A stretch of DNA of 64,000 nt from Muraenolepis orangiensis (lineage: Eukaryota; Chordata; Actinopteri; Gadiformes; Muraenolepididae): positions 12,997,955 to 13,061,954 of the forward strand of contig CM051002.1 in the NCBI GenBank assembly GCA_027704905.1. Reading direction: 5' to 3'. A program made the translations under genes and the position numbers. Below, piece after piece: positions 46,400 through 60,499 of the stretch; the first letter of the stretch is position 1, and each line of letters starts with the position of its first letter. The notes beneath the pieces were generated by a model, which saw only the letters and a list, made by a program, of their open reading frames with translations, had not been told where the DNA came from and ran no database searches.

Positions 46400-49280
46400 A
46401 TTCGCATGATTTTGTTTCTGTTTGCATTTTTGATTATTAATTTGGTTTTATAAAGTATATAATAAAGAATGACAGTACAGTGAGTGGTTGGAGATCTATA
46501 GGCATGTGTGCAGTTGCAATGAAAAACTTTGGAGTTCGGAAAATATTGGTTATATGTGTTGTGTATATATTACCTTTGTACATTATCAAACAAAGCATAC
46601 ACTTTTTTTTTTGTGATACGTAGAAAGGAAGTAGGCCTTCATGATTCCTGGATATGGTAGTGTTTATCTCCTCATCGCTCAAACTAGATTGTCATTGGTT
46701 TCCCCGTGACTGTTCCCAATCTCTGCGTGACCACCTTGTGCAACGTCACGTTAATGCTCAAACCCTGCCCCCTGGAGGACATCAACAGGAAATGTAAGAG
46801 GATGTTTAAAAAAATAAAAATAAAAAAACGCAGGCAAAACTGTACTTTTCAGACTTTATTAAATCACAGAGGCAGCAGCGTCGTCAAAGGTAAATATATA
46901 CACCGATATCTTAACATTAATCTGAAAAACAGTACTCACCATGGTATAGTTTTACCCGTCTTGTGAATTCCTCTGTGTGTGAAATTGTCTGGCTCTTCAC
47001 ACATACACAACCTGTTAAAGTTTAAAGGCGTGTGGAACAATTTCAAAGCATGGTTAATCATTTCATAAATGATACAATTTCATAAATAAATAAATGGACC
47101 TACAATACATGAGTATGCCTGACATACAATGTGAATACTTTAATGATACAACTGAAAACAGGCACATTCACACTGTACCCTACCTCGTTCAGCTCCACCT
47201 TTGGACCAACAATATAACGTAATTACTTACTTTTAATTAAAGAATACTTACCAGTAACTTATTACTGATAAGTAAGGTATTATTTATTGCTTGGGGAAAA
47301 AATGTCTTAAACAAGATGCATTTGTTATCGGCAGTAAATGCTATTATATTATACATTAAGTTTGGATATTTTGTCCAAACAACTACACAATTGATTTTAC
47401 ACCTGCTAAATATGTTTGCAAGTTTAACGGCAACATTTGTTTAGGTTTAGGGTAGGATATAATCAAATTAATTGACCCTATACATATAAAAATAAAAAGA
47501 TCAACAAAACATAAGTTTTTTTTAGCAGTAAGCCTTAAAGTAAGTTACCTCCGATGTGATGTAAGAGCCGCGTGTCATCGACACCTAAACCTTTTCCTTC
47601 ACTTCTTCTAACTTCTTACATGGCCTGTCAGCACTCCCTGACAGGCGATGTGATCAATGCATTGGAAAACAGAGAGCCAACATTAAATCTATTGACTTAT
47701 CAGCCACATCCCTGTTCCTATCATACAACCCTGGTCTTGTGTATAAGCAGGTCGGATATTTGAGCAATACAGGAAGTGTAAAGGGCCTTTTGTTTTATCA
47801 ACAGTGGACATTGACCCCAACAAAAAGACAACCAATGACTCTATTGTGTTGCTTTTAGCAGAACAAAAAGAGCACTTGTCATGAAGCTAATGCAAGACTT
47901 TGCATTAGCGTCTTGCTAATTAATGCAAGACGTTTTATACCGTTGTAAACTAGACCTTTGTGTTGTCATGATGCACATTTAAAAATGTATGAACCACATT
48001 CCTTAGGCCTCCATCGTACCTTTATGAACACAATCACCCACAGCATGCATTAGGACAAATCAAAAATGCCAACTTGTGTGAAGTAATGGTGTTTTCACTG
48101 CAGTTATTGTTATACATACCCAACCACATGGCTCATGTCTGGAGAATACTTTACCTGAGCTGATGTTCAGGGTTAAACAGTTCAAACCTGTGACAGCTCC
48201 CCGAAGCCCTCGGAGGCCTTGCATTCTGGACAGGGCACTGGGTGGACTGCACACATGGACCACCAAAACCTGGTGGAACCAGGATCCTCCAGCCAGCACG
48301 GATGAGGTCCGGTGGTGACGGTTGCATCCAGTAGATTCCCAACACTGACCAGATGGCTAATGGTCACACATCTGCGTCCTCACGTTGCAATACTGTAGAA
48401 AGCGTTATCCTATACTACTGTGTCAATGTTTAAAAAAAAAAAAAGAAAAAGAAAAAAAAAAGAGTGGGGGAATTCCACTGTGTATTTATGCAAGGTATTC
48501 TCCTCCACGCCATTAGGGTTTCCAATATACAGGATCGACGACAGCCGCATCTTAACCTGAATATTATGGGACTCTTCTTCCAATGGCGAGGAGGGGCCAA
48601 CGCTCAACGCCTGACCCTAAAAACCACGATTCCTCTCCAGGAGTTGAGGGCCGGCGACGCGGTGAAACGACAACATGCTACGGACACTCGGCAGCTCATT
48701 CCCGCTCCATTAAAAACCCGCAGCTGCAGGTTAACGTGTGCACCAGGATGACGCCGTTGGGTGTTGAAACAGAAGACCAGCGGGGGAGGGGTCTGAAACT
48801 CTCCCCCCCCCCCCCTCCTCTGAGGCGTGCGGTCAGGGTAAGGGGGCCACCTGTGATGGGCCGATGAGACAGACACGGGTCTGTCCCGAGGGGGGGTGGG
48901 TGGGGGCCCACAGCTGGTTGTCGGCAGTTGGAACAGAGCCTTGTAGGCAACCCCCTTCTCAAAACAGACCAAAGCGTTAAAACATGCCACGGGGAGGTAT
49001 TTTGTCATAACGTATTTAGTTTGGAGGGCGCCAGTTTTCACTATCAATTTAAAGCGGCGAGAGAGGCTTGAGTCGACCGACAACGAACATCGAAACACAG
49101 AACTGAGAAGCCGTTTATGCCTCGCGCTCACACTTCCTCCTCTGCCTGCTTGGCAGCTGCGTTCCGCTTTCAAATTCACAAGCCCGGCGGTTTTGCACAG
49201 ACAACTCCGAGTACACTTCCAACAACAGAGAATGGTCACAAAGTTTCCTCCGAGGCAGTTAGACGCGTTTCCCAGGAAAG
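46400..49280. other. Intergenic region left of rbm15, no assignable gene
   Basis: AT-rich to 48000. A small segment at 48160-48420 has a plausible minus-strand donor (CAGCTCAG|gtaaag) but no recognised protein. 48560-49280 is CpG-richer with a 227-codon minus-strand frame that shows no domain. A small inverted repeat (gctaatgcaa/ttgcattagc) lies near 47886. Confidence 0.4.
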
Positions 49281-49299
49281 AGAACATTTATTAAAACTG

Positions 49300-50993
49300 A
49301 AACAAAATCTATCAGTTGTCTGACAGAGTGATGCATGAGCAGTGGTGGCCTCCGGTATTTTTCGTTGCAATCCTGAGTAAACGGCACACTGCTAAATTCT
49401 CCATTTGGGAACATGGAAGCAAAGGATTAAAACAAATCAAGTCCATTTCAGAGAAGGCAAATAAGACTGCATGTTACCCTTGTTGCAATTTGGGAGTTTT
49501 TGTTGTCGTTCCATGACAGACAGCAGTAATAGGGGAAGTCCATGGCATTCCAACACATCTTAGACTATACATGTTTTTGACACATGGTCAAATCAAACAA
49601 AACACTTTAATTTAGTCCCCAAAATGTGTTCAATGAACCATGGTAAAACCAAATGTGTTATGTGCAGTTGCTAAAAGTCAGGCATGGATAAAATCTTGAT
49701 GAACAAATTATACAGAATAAAACAAGCATGCGTATATGTCAACCCATTAAGAGATAATTATCTGGATGACTGACTGGTAAGTCACCGAATTGTGAGATCA
49801 ATACCGATTCCAACGAGCATTAACCACACTTTCACCAAATGCTCCTATTTCAGAAGTTAAACAATAGATGGAAACCCTTGAATGGTCAGTATGGATTATT
49901 TACTTTCATTGTCACTTAGTAAATTAAGATTATAAATATATGATATGATGAACAACTACCAATCATGAAGCCAAAGGGTAAGGTAGAACTATAGGGAAAC
50001 ACCATTTGCATTTGAACCAATTTACCAGCTTTGGCGTGGATTCAATAACAGTTTAGGAAGCCTACCATATTGAGGTTTATTTCCAACAATATATACTTCA
50101 ATGGTCTTACTATTGACATCCTTATCCCCAAAGGAGTTTAGCCAATTACGCTTCATATAAACAATAGTCTTAATATTGTCATTGTTGAACACCTCACCCA
50201 TGACCTATTCCATAAACACTTTGACAGAACGGACGGAAACCAAATATGGAATGACAATCAGGAGACCATGTGAACACCGAATAGTAATTAGTTAGGCCTA
50301 CCATTTGTATAGTTAACTCCTAAATGTGGCTTGTCAGATTTTAGTATTAGGTTCAAATGTAGGTAGGTACAAATGTCAAATGATGACAATTCTTTTTAGC
50401 CACAATTACGCTTCAGAGCAAGCTAGACAATTAAATCACTGAAAGATAAAAAAAAAAACATTGAATGCAATGGCTTCACAGAAATCTTCATAGTACTTTA
50501 AATGTTCTCGACACTTGCAAACCATAACACATCAAAGTTATACATTTTCAGATGTCAAATAGATTTTTTTTATAAATTCTTTTTTACAGTTGGTCAACAT
50601 AATGAAGAACTTTAGGAATGAACTTTAACTCTGTATTGCGGCAACAAAGAGTGATTCAAAAAAAATGCCTCTTTCCAAATGTAGTTAACTTTTTTTCAGT
50701 GGAAATAAGAAGGGGAGGCAATCATTCATACTAGTCAAAACCATCAGCTAAACAGAATGCATTGTGAAATATTGGCTGACTACCAATTTTGCTTTGGCGA
50801 AATGAACTGCAGGCCACACTGGAAGTTAATTAAAAATCAAAGCCTCGACATGTTTCTCTTACGCAGTCCCGACACTCAAAAGATAAACCACATCTACTTA
50901 TTCCACTCGTCTATTTATGCAACTCAAAAGAATAAAAAATAAAAAAAGCAGTGCTCAGTTGTTAAACGACAACCAATTTTAGGGAGAGCACAT
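49300..50993 (-). other. rbm15: Probable rbm15 3'UTR and flank
   Basis: AT-rich, stop-dense sequence directly downstream of the rbm15 stop. A minus-strand AATAAA at 50076-50081 is a candidate poly(A) signal and another lies near 49288. UTR extent is not proven. Confidence 0.4.
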
Positions 50994-53534
50994 TCAGGAG
51001 GCTCCTCTGATAACGATCATCAGCAGGTACTCATCCTCCGACTTGGCAAAGGCCTTGGCGGAGGCGTCGAGGAACTGCTCTGAAAACTGGCAGGGGGGGA
51101 ACGCGTGCAGGACCCCGGTGTGCTCCTTGTCCCGGCCGCCCCCGACCGGGAGGCTGATGACCCCCGCTGCCTCCTTCTGCTTCAGGTACGACACCAGGTT
51201 CTTCAGCGGCCTCTCCGTGGAGCTGTTGGTCCCGTCCTGGCGCCCGTCCTCGGTCCTCCCCGGTACAGCGAGCAGGACGGCGTGGCCGGAGGGCCCCGAG
51301 GCCTTGATGCGACGGCTCACCTCGTCCAACTTGGGCTGGTCCAGGCGCAGACGCTGGCTGATCTTGAGCTGGGACACCGGGCCGCCTTTGGAGCCTTCCA
51401 CCAGCAAGGAGGCGGGCACCGACATTTCCCCCTGCAGCAGGTGTACCGTGGTGGGGAAGCTGCTGTTCTTCAGCAGGAGCACGCCCTGCCAGGCCTGGGA
51501 CAGCTTCGTCGACCCCGCCCCTGGCTTTGAAGGCGGGGCCGACTTGGAGGACGACGAGTTGCTGGAAAGGAAAGGCTGGTTAGAGGGGTCCCCCCGTCGT
51601 ATGGGGCTCCTACACAGGTCCCCGGCTCTGCGTTTGCGGTCTCGGTCCGAGGCGGTGCCCGGTACGGTGGGGCTGAGTGTTCGTCTCCTCTTCTCTGAGG
51701 GCCCGGTCGGGTCCAGGCAACTCTGGTGCTCCCTGGCGGGAGAGAGTCTGCGGGAGTCAACGTAGCGGCCCGGTCCCACAGGGCTGCGCTCCAGCGAGTT
51801 GCTGCGGCGACGGCGAACAAAGTCACCTCCGTTGGGCGAGAGGTCTGGGCGCCGGCCGTCGTCCAGCGGCCTCCGCTTGCGTCCCGGGTCTCGCAGCTCC
51901 CGCTCCCGCTCGAGGGACCACGTCTCCCGGGCTCGCCTCTCCAGGTGGTCGATCAGCTCGAACCCTGGACCTCGGGTCCTATCATGGACTTCGAGGCCGG
52001 GCCACTCGTTGCCGGGGTAGAGGTCCCTCCCTCTGAAGCGCAGAAGTCCGGGTGGGGACCTCTCTCTGACCCTCAGGGACTCTGGGGGCGGGCGGTGCTC
52101 GAAGGGCTCGGGGAGCAGGTCATAGGGGGGCAGGGGGAGGTGCTGCATGAACTGCTGCAGGTAGCGCTGTTCCGTTTCAGCAAAATCCACCCTCAGTCTC
52201 CGGTCTGGTCCCCCCAGAGGGAAGCCACGCATGTGGGTGCAGGCGGCCTGGGCTGCGTCCAGGCTCTCGTACTGAATGTAGGCCCAGGGGTCTCCTTTCC
52301 TGTAGTCTATAGTCCGGATGGTGCCAAAACGATCAAACTCCCGAGCAAGAGCAGCCACTGGAACCCATGGCCCAAGCCCCCCTACCCACAGCCTGGTGGT
52401 AGGCGTGGCTTTACCGTAGCCCACTTTAATTGGGTTGCGACCCACCACTTTCCCCGACATGGCCACTTTGGCTCGGTGGGCCATGTCAAGATTCTCGAAC
52501 TTTAAAAAGCCATAGGTACTGTTCTGGCCGTGCACTGCCCGTTTAATGTCCACCTCGGTAATAACCCCGAACCTGTCAAACGCCCTGTGCAGATCCTGCT
52601 CAGTTACAGTGATGTCAAGGTTTCCCAAGAACAACGTTCTATTTGCTCTCTGGTCTTCAGGAGCCATTAGATCTTCTTCTCGGAAAGGGGCACACTCGGG
52701 AATAAACGGGGGTCGGTTTCTGTTTTCGAAGATAGAAAATTCTCTGTCTCTTTCTAGGTCCCTTAGGTGGATCGGGGGTGGTGGCGCGTGAGGCGGGGGG
52801 AGATGGCCCAGCGCTAGCTGCTGTAATCGGTAGTCTCTGTAGCCTAAACCCGTAGGTGACATGGATCGTTGGGGGTGAAGGCCTACATGTCGGTGCCCGG
52901 GAGGATAACTCGATACCGGAGAACGGCTCCTGCGGCGATTCACCAACACCGGCTCGATTTTGAGAGGGCGGTCGTAAAGCACCAACTTGCCGCGAGCGTG
53001 TTTGGCCGCCTTGGCGTCGTCGGGCCTCCGGAAATTCACGAACGCCACTCTCTGGTCGCCCATTCGACTAATCTTGACGCTTACGTCTCCGAATTTTTTA
53101 AACTCGTGAAAAAGTCCATCTTCTATTTCTTCGTCGTTGAGCTGTGACCCCAGCTCGCTTATTTTAAGCGTCTTGTACTCACTCTCGGGGCCGGGTGTCC
53201 GTGTGTCGCCCCGGGAGTTGGTCCTCGGAGCCGAGCTGGCCTCGGCGGCGAGGTCAACATGTTGCACTTTGGTACTGGAGCTCGCATTGCCGCTTCCATA
53301 CTCGTGGTTAGCCCCGGTCCGGCCGTTGTTATGTCCTTCCGCGTCCCTCATGTCCCTTTTCTCACTCGGTAAACTTCTCCTCGCAGCACTATTGACAGAA
53401 GTAGCCCCGTTGTTGCTGGCGGTGGCCGACAGCGGACCTAGCTTCTTAGCGGGGTGGCCTCCTCGGTCTCGGATATCCTCTATTATCCGTGAGCGCTTTT
53501 TCAACGGCGATCGTTCTTTCCCTTTCATTTCCAA
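50994..53534 (-). CDS. rbm15: RNA-binding motif protein 15 (three RRMs plus SPOC)
   Basis: A single-exon, 846-residue nuclear protein of the SPEN/Spenito family. RBM15 recruits the m6A methyltransferase complex and affects splicing and haematopoiesis. It opens MEMKGKERSPLKKRSR (human core start MKGKERSP). RRM1 is at about 120-200 (EYKTLKISELGSQL, VAFVNF). RRM2 is at about 300-378 (NRTLFLGNLDITVTE, TYGFLKFEN). RRM3 is at about 382-458 (TRLWVGGLGPWVPVAALARE, WAYIQYESLDAA). An Arg/Ser/Pro-rich linker follows. The SPOC domain spans about 675-846 (AWQGVLLLKNSSFP, LRNLVSYLKQK-like, ISLPVGGGRDKEHTGVLHAF). It ends IVIRGAS, like the unspliced human isoform. The linker is shorter than in human (977 residues). 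Confidence 0.96.
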   Translation of the reverse strand: MEMKGKERSPLKKRSRIIEDIRDRGGHPAKKLGPLSATASNNGATSVNSAARRSLPSEKRDMRDAEGHNNGRTGANHEYGSGNASSSTKVQHVDLAAEASSAPRTNSRGDTRTPGPESEYKTLKISELGSQLNDEEIEDGLFHEFKKFGDVSVKISRMGDQRVAFVNFRRPDDAKAAKHARGKLVLYDRPLKIEPVLVNRRRSRSPVSSYPPGHRHVGLHPQRSMSPTGLGYRDYRLQQLALGHLPPPHAPPPPIHLRDLERDREFSIFENRNRPPFIPECAPFREEDLMAPEDQRANRTLFLGNLDITVTEQDLHRAFDRFGVITEVDIKRAVHGQNSTYGFLKFENLDMAHRAKVAMSGKVVGRNPIKVGYGKATPTTRLWVGGLGPWVPVAALAREFDRFGTIRTIDYRKGDPWAYIQYESLDAAQAACTHMRGFPLGGPDRRLRVDFAETEQRYLQQFMQHLPLPPYDLLPEPFEHRPPPESLRVRERSPPGLLRFRGRDLYPGNEWPGLEVHDRTRGPGFELIDHLERRARETWSLERERELRDPGRKRRPLDDGRRPDLSPNGGDFVRRRRSNSLERSPVGPGRYVDSRRLSPAREHQSCLDPTGPSEKRRRTLSPTVPGTASDRDRKRRAGDLCRSPIRRGDPSNQPFLSSNSSSSKSAPPSKPGAGSTKLSQAWQGVLLLKNSSFPTTVHLLQGEMSVPASLLVEGSKGGPVSQLKISQRLRLDQPKLDEVSRRIKASGPSGHAVLLAVPGRTEDGRQDGTNSSTERPLKNLVSYLKQKEAAGVISLPVGGGRDKEHTGVLHAFPPCQFSEQFLDASAKAFAKSEDEYLLMIVIRGAS

Positions 53535-53644
53535 CGGACGATGTTCAGGCGTAAGGAACTAAACTTTGGTCAAGCACACCCTATGCATAAAGTAAACTTG
53601 ACGAACTAAATGTGTTTCTTTTTTAGTAATAGTAGTGTAGCTTC

Positions 53645-53710
53645 GCGTCCTCCATCTTGGACCGCTCAGTACTTTTCCGTCTACGCGTCAGTGGAAGGCG
53701 ACGATTGGCT
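53645..53710 (-). promoter_or_regulatory. rbm15: rbm15 core promoter: CCAAT box and YY1-like site
   Basis: Reading the minus strand toward the gene, gagccaatcg (CCAAT box) lies near 53701-53711. About 40 bp downstream is ggtccaagatggagg (YY1-like), about 115 bp before the ATG. A second inverted CCAAT lies near 53727. This is typical of TATA-less housekeeping promoters. Confidence 0.5.
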
Positions 53711-53719
53711 CTACGGATG

Positions 53720-54560
53720 CCGCTTGGTCCAATCCGTCACGACACTTCGCCTATTGTAAACGGGGTGCGGCCAAAGGTTCAAGAATGTGATGAAAATGAT
53801 GTCAAATTATGTACAGTGACAAACTTCCCTTATTTATTACACATCGCGTCTTCCATAATTCGCATTACTAGTGTTAAGTCTGGTCATAAGGTCCGAGGTC
53901 CGGTCCGAATAATTATTTAACCACGTTAAACGGAAATACTTTCGACCACTAGTGGGCGAAAGTACAACTTTTGTTGGCTTGCATAAAACTAGGCGGCGTA
54001 AGACATATGAAAGCAATGTATATGAATACTTAAGCATTGTTGACGATATTTGATTTTCATTAAAGCATTAAAAAAAAAAATTCAAGTCCAATACAACCAA
54101 CATGAATACCTTCATAATATACAATTTACTTACATAAACCTTTGGCCCAATCATTTCTGTGAGGAAAATCATTTTTCAATCATTGCTGCTTAACTGTTTT
54201 AAAAGGCTTATGTTGTGGGGTGGGAACAGTTGCTCTTTCTATGGGCTGGCTCTGGTATGAGACACCATCTGCTACAACTCATCCATAGAGCACCACATGC
54301 TTCAGCACTTTTCCAGGAAGCACAGCAAGCTGTGCCATGTCCCACTAATATGGCTTAAGTGTGTATAGGGACAGTAAGAGCGCATGCATTTTCACGAATC
54401 ATACATTCATTTGTACCACTTTAATATATGCTGAATGTATGGATACAAAATGCGGAGTACTCTCCCATGTCAGCTCAACCTAAAGAAAAGTTGTATATAT
54501 ACTGTACATGTTTTTTTGAGGAAGATTGTATGGTGTGGTAGTACACTATATCTCTCTGAG
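53720..54560. other. rbm15-slc6a17 intergenic region, left part
   Basis: AT-rich unique sequence. No gene or clear repeat. Confidence 0.45.
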
Positions 54561-54561
54561 G

Positions 54562-54887
<326 letters not shown>

Positions 54888-55193
54888 CAGCTGCACAAGA
54901 GAAGCAGATAACTAAACTGGTGCATTCTGCACTGATGCATAATGGACATGTAACCAGATAGTGTCAGAAGGTATTATGTATTGATGAACTAACAGATAGC
55001 GTACCTACCTTCAACAGCAGTTAACATTGTTTGAAAACAACGTCTGTATTCTTATCATATATGTTATACTGGCATCCATACAATAAAAGCATATCCACCC
55101 TCAGTATTGAGTTGGATCTATATGCACTCATATTACACTATTCTATTATACATTTATTATTAGATATTCTATTAATATACATTAATATATAAC

Positions 55194-55195
<2 letters not shown>

Positions 55196-55234
<39 letters not shown>
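55196..55234 (+). repeat. (TA)n microsatellite
   Basis: About 19 TA units in an AT-rich stretch. Confidence 0.95.
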
Positions 55235-55237
<3 letters not shown>

Positions 55238-56050
55238 TAATAGGCATACAAATAGAAGCTTTTATTTTAGGGGCTGAACATGACCCAGACAATGCAAGGG
55301 GAGAGAGAGGAGGGGGAAGAGAGAGGAAGGCGGTAGAATAAGCAGGGAGGAGAGGTAGAGCGGAGAGCAGAAGCAGGAGGGAGGAGAGAGGGTGAGGGAG
55401 GGAGGATGGAATATAACAGAGGATGGGGCGAAGGAAAACTACTGGGTGCGTGATGTGTTGGTGCAGAGACACAAGTGAGAGCACACGTGAGTGGAAGTGG
55501 CTGAGGGAGAACTCAAAGAAATAGATGCTTCCACTGAAGTGAAGGGGGAGATGGGGGCGGGGGCTTGAGGGGTACAGACACACGTGAAGGTGACTGGCTA
55601 GTAGAAAGCGAGGGGGGAGATGTAGGGGAGGGGGGAGATGTATATTGTAACGTCTCAGGGGTAAGGCTACTAACAGCCAGCTACGGAGACACCTCAGGAC
55701 CCATTACACACAACAAGTAGTGGAGACGACACAAGCAAAGGGCTGTGTCGTTTTTACGTGACAACAGTAACCGCTAATACAAAATAGAGCCTGATGAAAC
55801 GCAATGAAAAAATGTAAAGTAGTAACGAACGGGGACCAATGGATGCAGTGTAAGTCTGGCTTTAACCCACCAACAACAGCACACTAGCAGGTCAACTGCT
55901 AATCAGAGAGGGGTGGCATGGAGCCCAGCTGGGCCTGCAGTCCCACAGGCCTATTTGACCTAAAACCTTAACCTTAAAAGAGGTTAATCCACAAGCACAC
56001 TGTTTTACACACTGCCCATGCCACTTATACACAGACAGTTCTAACTCACA
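55235..56050. other. Purine-rich then unique intergenic sequence
   Basis: 55300-55420 is nearly all purines on the plus strand (gagagaggagggggaagaga-like). The rest is unique. No gene seen. Confidence 0.45.
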
Positions 56051-56060
56051 GACAGCGCTG

Positions 56061-56186
56061 TGGTCTGGTTGCTCCAGTAAGGCAGTACAAAAGATAAAAA
56101 ATAGCAGAAAATATAGCATGCACACTCTTTTATAGTATATTTTCTGCTATTCTTATTTGTATTGCCTTATTGGAGCCACCAGACCA
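56061..56186. mobile_element. 126-bp foldback MITE or long hairpin
   Basis: tggtctggttgctccagtaa at the left pairs with ...ttattggagccaccagacca at the right. The arms pair for about 55 bp (including tagcagaaaatata) around a ~15-nt loop. It has no coding capacity. Confidence 0.85.
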
Positions 56187-56416
56187 CTTAGCACTATGTA
56201 AGGAATACATTGCAGATTTCCCCCTAGCTTTGTAACATTCCCATGTGGGTAGTATATGCAAATGAACAATGATCAATTCCCCTCCATTTTACCAGCATTC
56301 AGTTTTGCAAATTGGTTCGCCAGCAAAAGTCTGCCATGTGACGAGCTTCGTGTCATCCAGTGTAATCCTGCAGACTTTAGCCGGCTCTAGGGCTGTGGTT
56401 AAAACTGTTGTTCTCT

Positions 56417-56860
56417 GGTCAGGTCATGTAGCACCAGTTCTCTAGGGCTGTTCCAACTGTTCTTCTCTGGTCATGTAGCACCAGTTCTCTAGGGCTGTTC
56501 CAACTGTTCTTCTCTGGTCATGTAGCACCAGTTCTCTAGGGCTGTTCCAACTGTTCTTCTCTGGTCATATAGCACCAGTTCTCTGGGGCTGTTCCAACTG
56601 TTCTTCTCTGGTCATGTAGCACCAGTTCTCTGGGGCTGTTCCAACTGTTCTTCTCTTGTCATGTAGCACCAGTTCTCTAGGGCTGTTCCAACTGTTCTTC
56701 TCTGGTCATATAGCACCAGTTCTCTGGGGCTGTTCCAACTCTTGTTCTCTGGTCATGAAGCACCCGTTTTCTACAATTGTTGTTCTTTGGTCATGTAGCA
56801 CCAGTTTTCTCAGGCTGTTGTTCCAACTGTTGTTCTCTGGTCATGTAGCACCCGTTTACC
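56417..56860 (+). repeat. ~10-copy 47-bp minisatellite
   Basis: The unit begins ggtcatgtagcaccagttct and ends ccaactgttcttctct. The first seven copies are nearly identical (ctaggg/ctgggg variants). The last three are diverged and of altered length. Confidence 0.95.
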
Positions 56861-56869
56861 CTAGCCCCC

Positions 56870-58060
56870 TTCTATGAAAAACACTTCTTTAAGAGTTTAT
56901 TTGTTTGGACTTGTTTTTATTGCAACACTGCTGTAACCTTACTGGCATGTTACTGAGCGTTTAATTAATAAAATAAGAAAAGGTTAAGTCAAGATGTGCA
57001 GAACACCTCGTGGTCTCGTCTCTCTCCAGACAGTCTAAAGAGATTGCTGCTTGTCTCATCCATCAGAGGTTGCTGTGGCAACGGGTCCCCATAGTCAGCC
57101 CTGAGAAGGTATATCAAAGGAGCCAGAGAGCGGTAGCATTAATAGAACACCTATTACGAATAGTGGGCTTCATGCAGGGCTCCCCTTTAGTGGAAACAGG
57201 AACACATCCTACCATTTAGTTCTGAATAGTGGTACATGAGCCAAAGTATGGGGTTGGGTTGTTTTTATGAAAAGCTTAAAACCAATGTATCCAAATATAT
57301 AAAACGTATCGTATGGTATTATATTGTACTGCGCATCATAAGATGTTTTCCACACATGTACTTTGGCATCAAGCCCAGTCAAAACCATGACCCTTTTAGC
57401 TGTGAGGCTGCAATAGTCCTACAACTGCCTAGACCCCGTCCTCCGTAGCGTTTGGTTGACCCGCACATTAGGAATAACAAGCAGGAGCACACTTGACATC
57501 TTACTCATAGACAATGAAAGAAGCGCTCCTTTAGTTATATACGGCACTAGATATAGCGATGCATGGCAGGATGAAAAATGACCTCCAGACACCCACACAC
57601 CTCCCTGTCTCGGCCGGGGGGTGGATAATAGTCTTCTGGAGGGAGAGCTTGATTTATGAAGGTCTGGCTCACTGCCTTGTTGCATCCTATCCAATGTCTC
57701 AATGGGGACCAATCGAGTCAAGGCACATGACATCTTCAGCACACACCACTGCTATGATTTGTAATCATAAAGGGATTGGCCGATTAGAATTAAGCTAAAA
57801 GTGAATTATGCAGACCATTTACTCATAGGGCTGAGTTGTTGTTTTTTAGCTGTCTGCCAAGTGCGAAAGGTCAGTGTTTAAAAGCAAATTGCATTGGAAT
57901 CGCTATCAGTGGATCATTTGTAAAAGTGCATTTGAATGGAATGAAAGGAGGGAGCGGAGTGCCCTGACATTAGTATAATAAAAATATACTTTTTCTGAAA
58001 AACACAATTGCATCGTGAACCATCTGAGGCTGTATGACCAGGTGAATAACCTTGATATTT
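56870..58060. other. Intergenic, no gene seen
   Basis: Unique sequence. An RFX-like palindrome gttgctgtggcaac lies at 57070-57083. Confidence 0.45.
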
Positions 58061-58089
58061 CTATGCATGCATTTCAGAGAGATAACGTT

Positions 58090-58500
58090 TCGAGGGGTGT
58101 GCGTGCGTGCGTGCGTGCGTGCGTGCATGCATGCGTGCCTTCCATACGTATCAGAGGTCTCGTGCGTAGTTCCAGTCGATATGTCAATGAATGCACTTTT
58201 GCGTCACAGTCGCTCTCAACAACTCTGCCCCATGCGCATCAATCGCCAACGAAAGCAGCACGTGATCCGCCAGCTGTCCTCTAGTTTCACTGGCCTGGGT
58301 ACCACAATAGTCCCGCGATAGTGATGCTGCGCGGATGGAGCCGTCTCATACAGGTTAGGATTATTTATTTGACGACACGCGTTGGATTGAGTTGATCGCT
58401 GAAACAGCATTCACGGTGAGCTGACAATCTTTGTTTGTTGGTTGATAGCCGACATTTTTAGTTGTCGATGTCTGAGCATCTCTGAGGTAAAACATATAAC
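58090..58500 (+). promoter_or_regulatory. slc6a17: Candidate slc6a17 promoter/5'UTR region
   Basis: A CpG-richer island in AT-rich surroundings, starting with a (TGCG)n run (58098-58130) and including cgcgatag, gcgcggatgg and a possible donor (tcatacag|gttagg). It is on the right side of slc6a17's coding exon for a noncoding first exon. No transcript evidence can be read from sequence. Confidence 0.25.
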
Positions 58501-58509
58501 GATTTCACC

Positions 58510-60100
<1,591 letters not shown>

Positions 60101-60102
60101 TA

Positions 60103-60137
60103 CACGCACACGCACACGCACACACACACACACACAC

Positions 60138-60221
<84 letters not shown>
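60103..60221 (+). repeat. (CA)n microsatellite
   Basis: About 115 bp of CA with cgca units at the left and one gca slip. Confidence 0.97.
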
Positions 60222-60223
<2 letters not shown>

Positions 60224-60329
60224 ATTTATTTTCTGCTTACTCCGTGCAAATAACTGTTGGTGAAAGGGATTGTGAAAAAAAGACCAGCTCAGGATACCTA
60301 ACAACCAGGAGTGCCAAGGTGTTACTCTA

Positions 60330-60490
<161 letters not shown>

Positions 60491-60499
60491 TGACCTCTA

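Noticed and set aside
48151..48420. Possible exon ending CAGCTCAG|gtaaag
   Set aside because: The donor-like end is plausible, but no frame matches a known protein and no partner exon was found.
48604..49287. 227-codon minus-strand open frame
   Set aside because: No recognisable domain, low-complexity Gly/Pro runs and no clear splice or family evidence. Likely chance in CpG-richer DNA.
56417..56860. CRISPR-like repeat array
   Set aside because: Units are contiguous with no unique spacers and the genome is eukaryotic, so it is a minisatellite.
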